DNA of 64,000 bases from Pleurodeles waltl. Lineage: Eukaryota > Chordata > Amphibia > Caudata > Salamandridae. A model generated the notes under the pieces. That model ran no database searches, was not told where the DNA came from, and saw only the letters and a program-made list of their open reading frames with translations. Below, in pieces: positions 44,851 to 57,574 of the stretch. The stretch's first letter is position 1; every line of letters begins with the position of its first letter. The translations under genes were made by a program, and so were the position numbers. Location of the stretch: contig NC_090451.1 in assembly GCF_031143425.1 (NCBI RefSeq), forward strand, positions 663,738,575-663,802,574. The letters are read 5' to 3'.

Positions 44851-47800
44851 GATTACTGCTAATAATCAGACATACTTCATGCACATACAGCGTACTATAA
44901 CTTTGCTGGCCATTATTTACCCAGGAAACCCGATTTAAAATCAATAGCCCCAAACTAATTACAGGAAGACTTTGAAATTACTAGCCATAATGTACCAACA
45001 TGCAGAGAGAGAGAAATCAGTAGCTACACTCCATCACTGTGCAGCTTACTGAAAATCACTAGCTGCAGCGCACAACGAATTCTGGAAAACACTACTGCAT
45101 TCCGCAAGATAGAGATAACTGAAAATCACAATTCACATCTCACAAGAGCTGTAAGAAAAAGAGTTGTGTTTTAAACTATGTCTAGTACACAAATCCCTTT
45201 ACGGCAAAAAGTTCAGCCTATTTTGTAAAAACTGAATCTGGTATATTCCATGGATATCCCTCTGCTCAGCATCTTCCAGGTTTCTTAATGTTGCGAGATT
45301 CAGAAGAAGTTGCTGGGGAGGCAGAAGCTTCTTTCATATCTCATCTCAAATATGGAATGAGCTACTGCTTCAATCTCAAAAGAAGATAGGACACAGATAT
45401 AATGACCCCTCAGAGGGAGCTGTTTAAGGGTGCAACAAAAACAAATTTCCCTCAATGTTACATGCTGGATCTGCCATTGCAAAGAAAACTAGAAAGCCTT
45501 ACCCATGCTCCACAAATATGTAAAGAACATAGGGCATGCTAAACGGAAGGACACACACTTGCACAACATAAAGAGAACTTCAAATGACAGGCCAGAGTAA
45601 AATACCAAAGAGAGCACTTGGGAATCACTTGCCAAACTCCACAGTGGTATACCACACTAGAAGCACTGATCCAACTGCACCAACATAGAAAACTGGAAAC
45701 CGCCAATCACACACCATACCAATATAGAAGACTGGAAACTGCCAATCACACTGCACCACCACAGAGAACTTGAAATTACTAGGAGCATTTCACCAATACT
45801 GAGATCTGTAAACCACTATCCACGGTCCACACACATTAAACCACAAGACACATTCCAACCAGGCACAACTGTTTGGAAATAATTAGCTGACACTAACTGC
45901 AAAAAATAAATCCTTTCAACCAGGAGACACCATACTATAAAGTGGTGAGCAAGAAAAAAAAAAGGATCAAAGCAGCAGAATAGGGTTGACAAGTATAAAA
46001 GTGATAGGAAGCATTATCACCATCAACCTGACCCTAAGACATTGATGTAATGTTTAAAATAGGCTTAACTGGAAGAGGATAATTGAGAGATACAACAATT
46101 TCAAAATATTTGAATTTCCAGTGACTCCCAACCCACCGTCACAGAGAAAAATGACGGGCTCTGTTGTTTAAAGTTCATGCTTGTTGACAAACTACAATAA
46201 ATTGGAGTCTGCAGAATGTATTAAGCATGCCTTCATAAAAAGGGTGACAATGGAAATGTGACAACACATAACTTCCTGTGATGACAATACACTATTTGCA
46301 TTAATCTGGCATTTCATAACCCTGCTGAGGAATTGAACTTTATTAGAAGAATGCACCAAGGGAAATGCCTCGTTCCAAAAATGTTGACTTGCATTGTGGC
46401 TTATGCGAGAAGCGTGTTGGTGCTGTGTTGTGTGTAATGGCCAGAGTGGTGCACTTATGTGGACATAGTCACTTGGATTAAATGTGTAGTGGAGCACAGA
46501 GAAATTAAGATAAGAATCGAGAACTTATATTAATTTGTCTGTCTTTGGTTGGGAAAGTGTGTGCTATGAAACGCCTAATGTAGGGAATGTTTTAGAGTTG
46601 TGTGTAAAGAGTAGTGGAATGTATGTCTGTGTCGCTGCACATCATGCAGCAGCACTTGTGCTCGAAGTGCAATGAAGGAGGGTAAAAGGCGGATAAGCAT
46701 ATGGTTGTCCCAACAATCCTTGAACGTGGTTAGGTTCCAGTGGTTGGGTGGGAATGATTCTGGGTCAGATGACGGGCATACTTGCCTTCGAGGCGACATA
46801 TTTTATTCAGTAGTCAGCGTGTGTTTGGTAAAAGGCAGGTCTTTACTTCCTTCCTGAATTCCAGGGAATCTTTAATATTTCATGTCTCTGTGACAGTAAT
46901 CGGCACACAAAATGTCAGAAGCATGAAGCGGAGTGCACGATACATTGAAACACACAGGCAGGGAAGATTAGGACTTATGTGCCCTATTCACAATCCTAGT
47001 ATAACTATAAAGGTATGCGTGACCTTAAAACATAACAAATAAGTTCCTTCTGATTAGCAAGGACCTCCAAGCATGGAAATCCTGCCCAGGGTAAAAGCGC
47101 CCCCAGAATCCACTTCATAAAGCCTCTTCTTGAACTACATTTTTTCCTGATAGACAGGTGGCAAAGATAAATGGACAGGGAACATCACAAGCGGCAATGT
47201 ATAGCTAGGATATGGAAGCAGTTAGGGTCTATGCAATGAGTACTTATTGCAGACATTTGTGTACAAAAAAAAGCATCACTCAGAATCAAATCAGGGGTCA
47301 ACTTTATCTTTCACATGGAGTAGAACGGGGACAATAATAGAAAGCAAACGTAATAACTAATTTAAAGAACTAGAAACTATAATGTTAGTGGGCTGCAATG
47401 TTTAAATTGTTAATGTTACTTAAATAATTTGGAAACTGGAATCGAGGACAGGATATAGCAAAGAAACTGAACACCCAGGACAACTCATGCTCTCTGCATA
47501 TCACAAGAGAAGTGTGTGCTGTTACTCACTGTGGTCATCACTGTGGTCAGAGCAGTTTTTGTTGACTATGGCGACTCTTTCTGAATTTGCTTTTGAGAGT
47601 AGATCCACATCTGGAATAGCAAGATGGTCACTCTGTAAGTACTGCTTTGGTCTATAACATCTCATTTCATTCATTCTTATATAGAGTAGTTTCTTCCACC
47701 AGATTTCTTTAAATTGAAGCGGAGAGGCATAGAAACAGTTACACATTTACCATATTTTGATAATAACAGCGGTGATAGCAGTCAGTGGTACAGAAGGGAA

Positions 47801-49129
47801 ATTTTCCGGGAGGGGACAGAGGGAATATTTCTTTAAAAAAAATATTAACTGAGCAGGGGGAAGGGCTTTGAAGTATTCAGAAGCATTTAAGATAAAAGAT
47901 TGGAAATATGATGGAGAAGAGGGTGCATGAAAGGCAATCAGGAAAATTTGAAAGATAGTGTAGATGCCAAGAATGAGGAGGACTGACATACTGAATCAGT
48001 GAAGTGCTACTTTCTGATTGACTGGGGATATTTATTCTCCATGGTGATTTATAGTTTTGCCCATTGATCTACAGAGGGTTACAGTAGTTTGTACAACATT
48101 TGGCATCTAGTGTAAGACATGGTTTTACAAATCTTGCAATTGCCTCTTTCATTCTGCGGAGGGGTTATAATAACCGAGGACTGTGGGTTAACTTTTCTTA
48201 TGATATCCACTAGCAGGGGGATCTCTACACAACATGTGACTAGATGCACGTGTTTGGGAGATTTAGGATACCATGTGCACCTTTTGTGCATGTTATATTT
48301 GCCATCCGTATTCTAGTGCTTACTGATGCTCGGGTATATGTCCAAGTGGAGACTTGGAATGCTTCCTTGAACATGGAGTAAATAATACTAAGATATGACA
48401 ACTGCTGGAATTGTGTCCCTCGGTGGAGGATCCACTACTGATCTAAGGGCCAGCATGGATTTTTAGACCGCGTTCGTGTTAACCTGTGGCAATCAAGCTG
48501 TGACAAGTTAAATGAATAAAGACCTTTATCAGGTTGAATCCTTCTACATGTGCTGGGCCTTTATTGCCAGGAGGACAATACATTTTGGAAGTGAAATTGG
48601 TTCTTGATTTGTAAATATTCTACTGCCTCGGAGTCTTCTTGGGGTCATCTCTGTACAACCGGGGTGACAGGTGTGCGCCAGATTTTTAGGGTAACTGAAT
48701 GAAGGTTGAGCTGCTAACTGAACCACTTGGAATAGGTGATAAGAGTGTGCTGTTTTTGCCATTGTTACTTCCTCGGTTCACACAGTTATTTTCTGCTCTA
48801 TTGACTTCCATGAAAAGGTTTTCTGAATGATGTGTGCCTCAATGAACACTGCACCAAAACAAAATGGTGCAGACAGCTAGTGTCACGCGTAATTCAACTC
48901 AAACATCTGGCACTACTAAAACGTCCTGCGACAAACTGTTTTGTTTCCTATCGTACTAGCAACAGTGTGTACAGTGAGTATTGGTAACCCCTCACATCTA
49001 TCTTAATGTCCAGTCAGTGATTTAACTTAAAAAAAGAATACGACCTTTATTAACAGGTAAAAAGGTAGAAGACATGCAAAGTGATATGTAGGGGGCATAG
49101 TCAGTCACGTTCTGAGATGAATGTCATTT
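44851..49129. other. Intron 3, no gene recognised
   Basis: This is mostly AT-rich, stop-rich DNA. At 45,290-45,420, words such as CTCAAATATGGAATGAGCTA could be a very decayed LINE C-terminal block, too weak to call. Between about 45,600 and 45,900, ACTGGAAACYGCCAATCACA-type phrases recur irregularly. No exon with splice support was found. Confidence 0.45.
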
Positions 49130-49640
49130 CTTGAAATCTGATGCCTCTGTTTCTGTGGCCGTCAGTGGATAGGAGCCAGGTCTCAGATTGAGAACGGTGG
49201 AGTTGAGAACAGCAATGTTGGCTAAGTTAATCTAAGGGAAGGGTATGCCCAGGCGTGGGTCCCGTGCTCGCTATGCCACCAGATTCAAGCTAGCCTGGCT
49301 GAAGAGGGGTGATACCCCGGAACCGGTCCCAGGATGCTCGTTTCTGGTCTAGGGAGGACCTGGTCTGGCAGTTCGGGCTGGACTGTTCCCATGGGGAACA
49401 GGGTCAAGACTGATTTGCATATGGCTAGGTCCAAACTGGAATGGCATGGTGAGCAGAAAAACTGATGGATTAAACCCAGATCTGTGATTGGGGGTGAATG
49501 TTTGATTTGTTCTACATTCCGTCCATCAACTGTTCATTTTGCATAAGCTAGTCTTACAGCCAGGCACCAGCCATGCAGCACCTTCTTTGGCAGGATAACC
49601 AATAAAATATTTAAACCTAAAAGTTGGATTTAGAAAGAAA
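49130..49640. repeat. Probable dispersed repeat
   Basis: The block with CTAGGGAGGACCTGGTCTGG, a GTTCCCATGGGGAACAGG palindrome (49,385-49,402) and TGATTTGCATATGGCTAGG matches a repeat I remember from newt sequence. Non-coding. Boundaries are approximate. Confidence 0.5.
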
Positions 49641-51584
49641 ACCGGAATGTGTTAAACTTCTGGGGCAAAGACAAATGCAAGCACTTTTCTAAATCCACCA
49701 CACTGCTTTTAAGACATTTGTCTAGGTCCAGTGTTATCCGATGAGGGCTGCACTTGGGTCGACTTGAGATAATTTGAAATTTTAGTCTACGGATCTTTCA
49801 AAGATGTTTCTCCGTAAGAAATTCAGGTTCTGCAAAAGTTATTGGAGCAGAAATTCTGGAACAAGTCTTCGTCCTGGCCAATCGTGGATTCAAACGATTA
49901 ACCACCCTTGCTAGAAATGGAAATGCTCTTTGGGCCTTCTTCAGTCAATACAGCCTGGCTCTGAAGTTGAACAAAAAAGTAGACAGTTTGTCACTTCCAC
50001 TGGCATTACATAAATGTGGAGTTAGCTGGGGGAAAAATACAAGTCAGAAAGTGCACAAAAGCACACCTTTCCCCTCTGTACAGAGAGCCTTCCTCCCATC
50101 AGTCCTTCCCATGTCTCACCTTGCTTTTCTCCTTGTCTGTCTCCACTTCTTTTCGCATATATCCTCTTTTCAACCCATGTGTTCTTTGTCAGACTCTCTC
50201 CCCTGTTGCTCTGCAATCTTTCCCTTTACCTCACCGATTCACTTTTACTCCTACACACAGGTTCCCCAGGTGCATGCATAATACTTAATTTGTAAAAATA
50301 CATGTAAAGGTCCAAGGTTTTTCTTAGGAGTCCGCTGCTGGTACTATCAAAATGTTAAATGCCTAGTTTTGATTTCACTGCATGCCTCTTTATTCCATCA
50401 TCTTACACTTCCTGTCTCTTTGAGTCTTGTGAGTACTTTTTTCATCCCTGAATTCTGCCTTTTTTACTGTTTTCTTATCTTTTTCTTCCTACTTCCTCTG
50501 CCTTTATCTAGTTCTTAATAGTGAGTTGCATGGTACTTTTGATCCCACGGCTTTGAGGGTCTGGGTCATTCCAGGTCTCAAATCTGGTAGTAATTAGAAT
50601 GGACATTAAAATAGGACCCTTTCAAGACCTATTTTCTTGTCTAAAACTGGCAAAAACGCATCGATTTCTGAAAGATTAATTACAAAAAGTTATGGTAATG
50701 CATGTGAACAATTATATGCCTGTTTATATTTTACATGTTTAACATTCTTAGGGAAGCAAGATTAAGTAACCTATTGCCAGGGTGTTGTGTTTCTGTATTT
50801 CTTGAGTAGCATATTACCCTTGCATAGTGCATAGTTTGAACGGAGTCGCCTCCAGGTGTTTATAACGGGTCACGATTGAAAGCTCCGGAGCTGAGGCTGA
50901 AGACAGTGCATGTTTCTCAGAGTGCCTACCAGTAAGTGAAAAAGGTGCTCAGGATAAATGGTCATCCAATCGTTGTCCCCTCTGCATAGAGCACAGGACA
51001 ATGGTCATGTATACCAATTACAATTGTGATTCTGTGCAAATGTGTGTGAAGTAGGTGCCTAGCTTACAACCATCGACAAAGTCAATAGCGCTGGCTGGTT
51101 TAAGTGCACTCTAGTCAGTTGTCTTATATATCCGGAAGCACTCAAACAGCTCAGAGAGGAACCAAAATACCGGTCAGGTGGCACAATATACGAATCATAA
51201 AAATGTAGTTTACATGTTTAAGCCACACCCCTAATTACACAGGGTAAGTCCTCTTTAGAGAGCCCCAACTTTATTTCTATCCCACTTAAAGGCATGCCAG
51301 CTGTCATGGTTAACTGTTAATTTAGTGGTATCGGTGTGGTAGGAAAAAAAATCTGGACTGGATGAGCACCACGAGCATGGACCTGAAGAATATAAGACCT
51401 GGGCCTACAGGGCATCTCCTCTTAATCATTCTGACTGGGACTGTAAAATCTGTAGTGCTTATATGTGAGTAAGTTTGTTAAAGGGTGCTAAAAAGCAAAA
51501 CCTTTAATTTTGTTGAAATGGACAAAACGCAGTATACCAAGTGATCTTTCAACAAAATCCGTCTCATTTTCTGACTTAGCTGGA
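49641..51584. other. Intron 3, T/C-rich patches, no gene
   Basis: Pyrimidine-rich stretches at about 50,060-50,270 and 50,380-50,530 resemble each other and 53,040-53,220, probably fragments of one dispersed family. The frames at 49,967-50,288 are translations of these patches. Confidence 0.45.
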
Positions 51585-51900
51585 CGGGGGCGGGGGGGGA
51601 CGTGGCCCCGGTCCTCCCTAGCTCTCCTTCCTGTTTGCCTGTATCTCTGTTAGCGTCGCCTCCTGACCACTTTGCTACCTCGCCCGCGTGCTGCCTTCCA
51701 GCCCCCGCTAAGCCGCTCCGTGACCTAGGCTGTGCATCCGGGCCAGACTGAGAGCAGACCTCGCCCCCGGTGTGTTTACATCCGCACGGGCTCCGATTGG
51801 CTCTCGCTGGTCACGTGCTAGACTGGCCAATCAGGAAGGCGCGGAGCCAGGCGGGCGACACTACTTCCGGGTGCGGGCCCTACCTGTGCCCTCCAGGTGA
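51585..51900 (+). promoter_or_regulatory. RUSC1: Internal CpG-rich promoter, candidate for the short RUSC1 form (NESCA)
   Basis: This is a sharp CpG-dense island inside an otherwise CpG-poor intron. It contains an inverted CCAAT (CCGATTGGCT, about 51,793), a forward CCAAT (GGCCAATCAGG, about 51,826), an E-box CACGTG at about 51,813 and an ETS site ACTTCCGGG at about 51,863. It is immediately followed by a consensus donor CCAG|GTGAGT. No TATA is evident. The motifs sit 30-110 bp upstream of the donor, as in a CpG promoter with a short first exon. In mammals the short NESCA form starts downstream of the long-form exons, so this position fits. Activity on the other strand is possible. Confidence 0.65.
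51850..51896 (+). other. RUSC1: Candidate non-coding alternative first exon
   Basis: The exon ends at CCTCCAG|GTGAGT (GT at 51,897), a near-perfect donor. The first base is unknown. It could splice to exon 4 at 57,709, placing 50 bp of further 5' UTR before the NESCA ATG at 57,759. No ATG is needed in this exon. Confidence 0.45.
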
Positions 51901-52929
51901 GTGGGGGTCCCCTGCCCCTCTATATTCTTACTTATGCCTTGTCTGTGTGGAATGGTGTTCATAACGTCGCTTTAACTACCGTCTGTCCGCTCTCCAAACT
52001 TATTTTTGTGAGGTCTACAATACGTGGCCATTCACACTAATAACGATAGAGTTTTCCTCGGTTTAACAGTGTTCATACAGTCGCATATTTCTTAACCCCA
52101 CTCGCCCAATCAACAGCACACGAAATACCCCCCCCCCCGCACATTCCATTCGAATAAACAAACAAATTAAAATATTCCCCCTTTAAAAGTTCCATTTTCT
52201 TGCTGACCTCTCCCAAGGGTGGGGTGTAATTAGCTGGCTGCTTTCTTTAGTTAAACCGCTCCTGCTTTTAAGGTCTCTGTCTGCTTGCTCTACTGGTCTG
52301 ATTCACCCTTTCTAATCACTTACGTGATCACTGTCCAATTTCGGGGGTCAAGGGCTGTTTGGCCTGTCCGGTCACTTCTTAACCTTTCTGTTTGACCACT
52401 CAGGTCATCCTCATCATCCCACGACCTTGGAAATAGAAAGGCTTGCCTTCCTTGGCCCCACTGCTTTCCCTCAGCCTTCCAGACCCTCCCTGACACATGT
52501 ATGTGCCTAAGTAGCACTGAGGTCAGGACATATGTCATATTGTGAGTTTGAAACAGAACTCTCGAGTCTGTGGACTATTTTACCCAGTCACTTTTTACTT
52601 TGCATTCTGAACTTGTAATTGTGGATTTAAAATTCAGTAAACGGGACTGCAAGTACCAAAAAACCTTGACTTGTTGAACAACTCACGAATAGATGTCTGG
52701 AACTTTAAAGCTGAGGTACCAGAGTTCGGCTACTTGTGTTTTTATTTAAATAGTTCAACTACTTCAAACATCATTACTGCAGCCGCGGTGCTCGTTTTGT
52801 TGGCGCTAAACCACATAACTTTAAAGAAACTCGCAGACCTTTCAACGTTTCTCTGGTGCATGTTGTGGGCAGCTCACAGTACAGATTTTTTTTGTTTTTC
52901 ATATTGGAAGTTCTAGTTCTGATGTAATC
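51901..52929. other. Intron 3, non-coding
   Basis: The segment contains a C-run of about 11 near 52,129-52,139. No exon or repeat was recognised; the short frames at 52,320-52,916 have no domain. Confidence 0.45.
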
Positions 52930-53290
52930 AGTGCTTAAGTTGTAAAAGACCAAGTGCCAGTGCTCAAAGTTTCGATAAAGCAACCGTGGCCGGCGCTGTC
53001 AAAAGTTGGGATGCCTAAATACCAAGGATGCATAGGCTTTATTCCACCTCAGACCTCTTTATTCTGCCACCAGCCACTCTCTTTATCTCACTCTTGCAGG
53101 TTATTTTTTAATCCATTACTTTTTGCTTTGTTACTGTTTTCTGTCTTTCTCTTCCTTTACAACATTTATGTTTTTCCTTCTCTCTTGCTCTTAATCAAAG
53201 TCTGTGAGGAAAAATAAGTCCCTGTCTCCAAAAATGAGCTCTGGTGTGCCCCACCTGCTACCACCGGCTCAAATCGAGTACTAGAACTAA
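52930..53290 (+). repeat. Dispersed repeat with pyrimidine-rich middle
   Basis: The blocks GTGCTTAAGTTGTAAAAGACC, TATTCCACCTCAGACCTC, the T/C-rich middle, then AAAAATAAGTCCCTGTCTCC and CTGCTACCACCGGCTCAAAT follow the order of a repeat I remember as common in salamander DNA. Non-coding; class unknown. Confidence 0.55.
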
Positions 53291-53729
53291 TGATGGGATA
53301 AATAGGAGCAGAGGTACTAGAATACATAGCAAAGAACTGTACAAGGTGAATTACTCATGCGTGAGCATATATACTTAAGGGCTTTGCACTCCTCTAAGCA
53401 CCCTCATCAGCCTCTATTGTTTACCCACTCCTAATGTCTCAGCCATTCGTGTTCCTGGAACTAACACTCCACTTTTGTGTACGATGTCCTTAATTGAAGT
53501 AATCTAGTTAACTTTGATCCTTGATCTGACTCTGTGTTCACCCCTCGCTTTCTTGGGTGTAGCCTACCTACTGTCCACTCATCGAAGTAGTGGCAAGTGG
53601 CCGTCTGTCCTAAGTAACCACTTTGGCAAGTCCTAGCCTTTAACCAACAGTAGTGAGCAGACTGGGAGTTTTACAACTACACTTCTGACACGAAAAAAAG
53701 TGAAACGACAAATTCCATAATGAAACGTA
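53291..53729. other. Intron 3, non-coding
   Basis: This is plain intronic sequence up to the left end of the hairpin element. No feature is recognised. Confidence 0.4.
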
Positions 53730-54644
53730 GGCCCATATTTATACTTTTTGACGCACAACTGCGCCAACGCAGTTGTGCGTCAAAAATTTTACCACCGGCT
53801 AACGCCATTCCAACGCACCATGCGGGCGCCTTATTAATGGAATGACGTTAGCCGGCGCTGCGGACTGGTGTGTGTCAAAAAAAATGACTCACACCAGGCA
53901 GCGCCGGCGTATGGGAAAATGGGGGTTGTGCGTCAAAAAATGGTGCACGTCAGGTCTGAGGCAAAAATCAGGCCTCAAACCGGATTTGCGCCATTTTTTT
54001 GACGCCCAACCCCCATTGACATGACTCCTGTCTTAGCAAAGACAGGAGTCATGCCCCCTTTCCCAATGGCCATGCCCAGGGGACTTATGTCCCCTGGGCA
54101 TGGTCATTGGGCATAGTGGCATGTAGGGAGGCCCAAATCAGGCCCCCCTATGCCACAAAAAAAAATCTGAAAAAAATACTTACCCGAACTTACCTTTACT
54201 TCCCTGGGATGGGTCCCTCCATCCTTGGGTGTCCTCCTGGGGTGGGCAAGGGTGGCAGGGGGTGTCCCTGGGGGCAGGGGAGGGCACCTCTGGGCTCCTT
54301 CCAAGCCCACAGGTCCCTTAACGCCTGCCCTGACCCAGGCGTTAACAAACGGCACACATCAGGCTGTGCGCTGTTTTTTAAGGCCCACCCCCTCCTGTGC
54401 GTCAAAATGACGTCAGAGTATAAATAAGGGGCACAGGCCTTAAAGTCATTTTTTGGAAGGGAACGCCTACCTTGCATATAATTATCGCAAGGCTGGTTAC
54501 CCCTTCCAAAAAATGACGCACATGGTGGCATTTTGACGCCCGCGGGGTCGGACGTAAAAGTATAAATATGGGGCAGGGTTTGCGCCGATTGTGCGTCAAA
54601 AATGTTGACGCACATTCGGCGCAAACAGAGTATAAATATGCCCC
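53730..54644. mobile_element. 915-bp foldback/MITE element made of consecutive hairpins
   Basis: Ends are GGCCCATATTTATAC and, at the right, the inverse of GGGGCATATTTATAC, giving about 15-bp terminal inverted repeats. Flanking triplets are GTA and TTA, compatible with a diverged 3-bp target duplication as in Harbinger-type elements. The interior is a chain of hairpins: 53,745-53,786 (19-bp perfect stem), 53,795-53,855, 53,851-53,909, 54,020-54,053 (14-bp stem), 54,062-54,111 (22 of 23 bp), 54,114-54,155, 54,448-54,516 and 54,586-54,617. The 142-codon minus frame and others inside are chance. The TATTTATAC...GACGCA style is one I know from newt repeats. Confidence 0.85.
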
Positions 54645-55462
54645 TTAGTTTCAGTTAAAAAGCAAGGAATGGTTGGTTAGACTTGGACTCTGCTACTGTC
54701 CAGTGGCCATATTACCAAAAAGGTCCCGGAGGCAGAACAAGTGTGTGTGTCTGCTTTTGCATGCTGGGAGTATTACAGAGGGGCAGGTGATGTTTGTGTG
54801 GCTCCTCTGTAATGCACATTGTGCCAGTGCACGTGTAGCGCTGGCACAATCTCAAGAGGCGTTCTGCACTCCATGCAAATGAGAAAACACTTTGTCTCTG
54901 CACTTATGAAGAAGCATAGACACAGGCGGAGAGGCAAGGATCTTGTAGTGGAGACCTTGACTGTGTCACAAATAAGTAGGGCACTGTCAGTGGGCTGTCT
55001 GAGACACACCTAGAGTGAGGGAAAAAAGGGGGCCTGTGGACCCCCACACAACAACTTTCCGGCAGGTGCAGTCAAAATGCTTGAGCTCCGATGCTACCCT
55101 TTTGAATGTTGTCATTATAGTTGCAATTTCAAGGCTTTCTAGTGCCACCCTGTGTCCTGTCTGATCCGTGAACCAGGGCTATGTCTGCTGCTAGTGGCAC
55201 CCCCTGCCTGCTCTTGGAACTAAGGTCTATCCTGCTCTTTCCAGCCCCCTTATGCCTGTCGCTTATGTGAATAAGAGTGTTGGTTCTTGCCTTTTTGAGC
55301 TTCTGTCTGTTCCTGTCTATCCCTGCTTAGCCTAACTACGATGCCGTCTAGGGAATGGCATGAGTTTGAGTATTGGCTATTAACGGAGTTGGACTGGGAA
55401 GCTGAGCAGAGTGGTGCGCATGCTCCAGAATGGGCGTCCGGCATGGTATTGACTGAATTCAC
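54645..55462. other. Intron 3, with two local hairpins
   Basis: ATTACAGAGGGGCAG (about 54,771) pairs imperfectly with CTCCTCTGTAAT (about 54,802), and GTGCCAGTGCACG with GTAGCGCTGGCAC (about 54,821-54,847). This may be another small foldback element. Non-coding; frames on both strands follow the palindromes. Confidence 0.45.
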
Positions 55463-56500
55463 GTGGTCGGCTACCTTCATATCATAGACATTTGCAACTC
55501 CTATCTCCTTATCCTTCTTACCTTCTCTAAAACATTCAACAAACACACCCATGCAACATCCTGGCACATTCACTGTGGTTCAAAGCTATGTTCCACAGTG
55601 GCTCAGATCATAACTGAGAAGTACAGCTTCACTGTCCACAAGAGTTCCAATTGGGTCAATGTTATCCATATAGTTTGTGAATTTCCTCACAGCTCTCTCC
55701 TCTCATCGGTTATTTTAAACGTATATATAAAACTAGTGATATTCTTTCTGGCAAACTCAGACATCAGTATCCACCAGAACACAGAAGACACCGAGCTTTG
55801 CCTAAGGATCAGAAAACAATATTGACATCACCTTTCCTTGCAAATATTCGAACCACTAAGTCCATGGCCTGCCACAGACAGATTCTGACCATGACTGATT
55901 TCATGCTCATTGCTAATGCCAGCAAATAACGACAGGTCCAGGGAAGGCTGTTAAAAAGAAACCTAGAATACCATACCACCTTCTAGCATCACCAAATCCC
56001 TAAACGTCCATGTCAGCAGACAATTTCAATACACACATTTCTCTCAATACCAAGGCTTCCTGCCCTCAAATACCTCTTCTTCAGAGGGTGAAGCCAATGC
56101 TCCCACAAGACATTACAATGGCCATACAAGCATTGTTGCCTCTCACCTTGATGGAGATGATGACCTTCTCTCGGCCAACAGACACCTGCCTGTTGCCCTG
56201 AAGAGCATCCCCCATTCTACAGCAAGCCTCATGGGATGTCTCTGAAAAGTTACCAAAATATCACTAGCACTGGTAGATGTCTGCTGGCTCCTACTTTCAT
56301 CCTATATCCATTTCAACACTTGCTGCGTCATTGTAATGTGACCAATAAAGGTATCCTCATTAAAGAGCACAAAGAGTCGTTATCACGACAAAGAAACAGT
56401 CCACTCCTGCTCTCAGAGCCAGCTTCCCTTCATTTAGTCATTGGATGCATTTTTGCATTTGACCCAGTAGAGTGCTCCACTGTCCTTTGCTAGGTTCACG
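55463..56500 (+). pseudogene. LINE (CR1/L2-like) reverse transcriptase remnant
   Basis: The frame 55,463-55,825 ends in HSSLLSSVILNVYIK and DISIHQNTEDTELCLRI, the counterpart of the GSSLSP..FN.Y and Y-A-D-D-T-Q-L region of CR1/L2 RTs, here with the catalytic pair changed to E-D. Further downstream, LLQRVKPMLPQDITMAIQAL (56,064-56,135) and later fragments up to about 56,490 fit the C-terminal half. Several stops and frameshifts interrupt it. Inactive, sense in intron 3. Confidence 0.65.
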
Positions 56501-57540
56501 CTAAACAAACACCACTTATAAACATTAATCCGTACACATATTTATATGTGGCACCCAACACCAAGACGCCAGAAGGGCTCCGCAACCCCAGCATCAGTAA
56601 CTAGATATTAGGAAATGCAGTAAGAAGAAAACCAGATGCCAGCCTTCCTCCTTCAAGGCCTCAAAGATATTGATTATCATAATAGTCAAAGCCGCTGTCT
56701 GCTCTCTAGCATCAGAGCAGGCATTTTTCCTGAGACCAGACTCTGCTTATTGGTTGGTCTTAGTCTGTCCCTACTCTGTTCGAACAAACTGTGTCTGCTG
56801 TGATGGATGAGACCCGCTTGCTCTCTCTTTAGCTGGTACTTGCTGTCTAGGCTTTAACTCTGTTTTGGGGAGTCACCTTCTGCTGGCTCTTGGGTCACCC
56901 TCTCTGCTTTTTGGATTAGGCCTTACCTGCTGTATGGGGCTAGACTATGCCTACTGGGACCTCACTGCCTGCTGTATAGGATCACTGATTTGAAGTGTTA
57001 ACCCCCCCCACCCGGTGGTTCTCTCTACTTAAGACAAAGGCTGCTTTGTATGATCCCTCCCTCCTAATTCTTTCGATTATACCCTTCCTGGTTCAGTATG
57101 CCTAACCCTGCCTGCATTTTCACCTCAGACCATGCCTACTGCCTTTCTTAGGTTGTTTTTTTTCTGATGCTCGGTCCACGCCTGTTTCATGGGTACAAAG
57201 TATGATTTTTGCGCCCCTCGCCTCCATTATGCACCATCCTATTTGCACCCCCTGCAACTTTATTTCCCCCTTCCAATTTGTGTGCTTGCCCATTATGCGC
57301 CTGACCCCATTCCAACCCCATTCTCTTTAAGCCATCAGTTGTGTTGCAGTCTATGTGCCATTGCACTAGCCTCTTGGCCAGTGACCTTGGGGACCCACTG
57401 GCTCTCGGTTATTGCTGTATTTAATCACCCAGGCAGCAGTCACTGCACCCATTTTCCTTGCTTGCGCTAGGATCCATTGCTCCCTTGCTACGTCACTGCC
57501 TCTGACTCTTTCATTGGTGCACTAATCACTTGCTGCTAGG
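56501..57540. other. Intron 3, degenerate CTGCCTGCTGT-rich segment
   Basis: At about 56,690-56,990, phrases like TGCCTGCTGTAT and CTTGCTGTCTAGGC recur irregularly every 40-60 bp, suggesting a very old minisatellite. The frame 57,189-57,470 is T/C-rich and unmatched. No exon was found. Confidence 0.4.
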
Positions 57541-57574
57541 CCTTATGATGCTTCTGTGTTCTCACAATTGTTAC

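Noticed and set aside
45300..45482. Possible LINE C-terminal remnant (IWNELL-like on the + strand)
   Set aside because: Only a few residues fit and they need frameshifts; too weak to annotate.
51770..51964. Open frame across the internal CpG island
   Set aside because: It starts at GTG, runs through a consensus splice donor and has no domain; the island is better read as a promoter with a non-coding exon.
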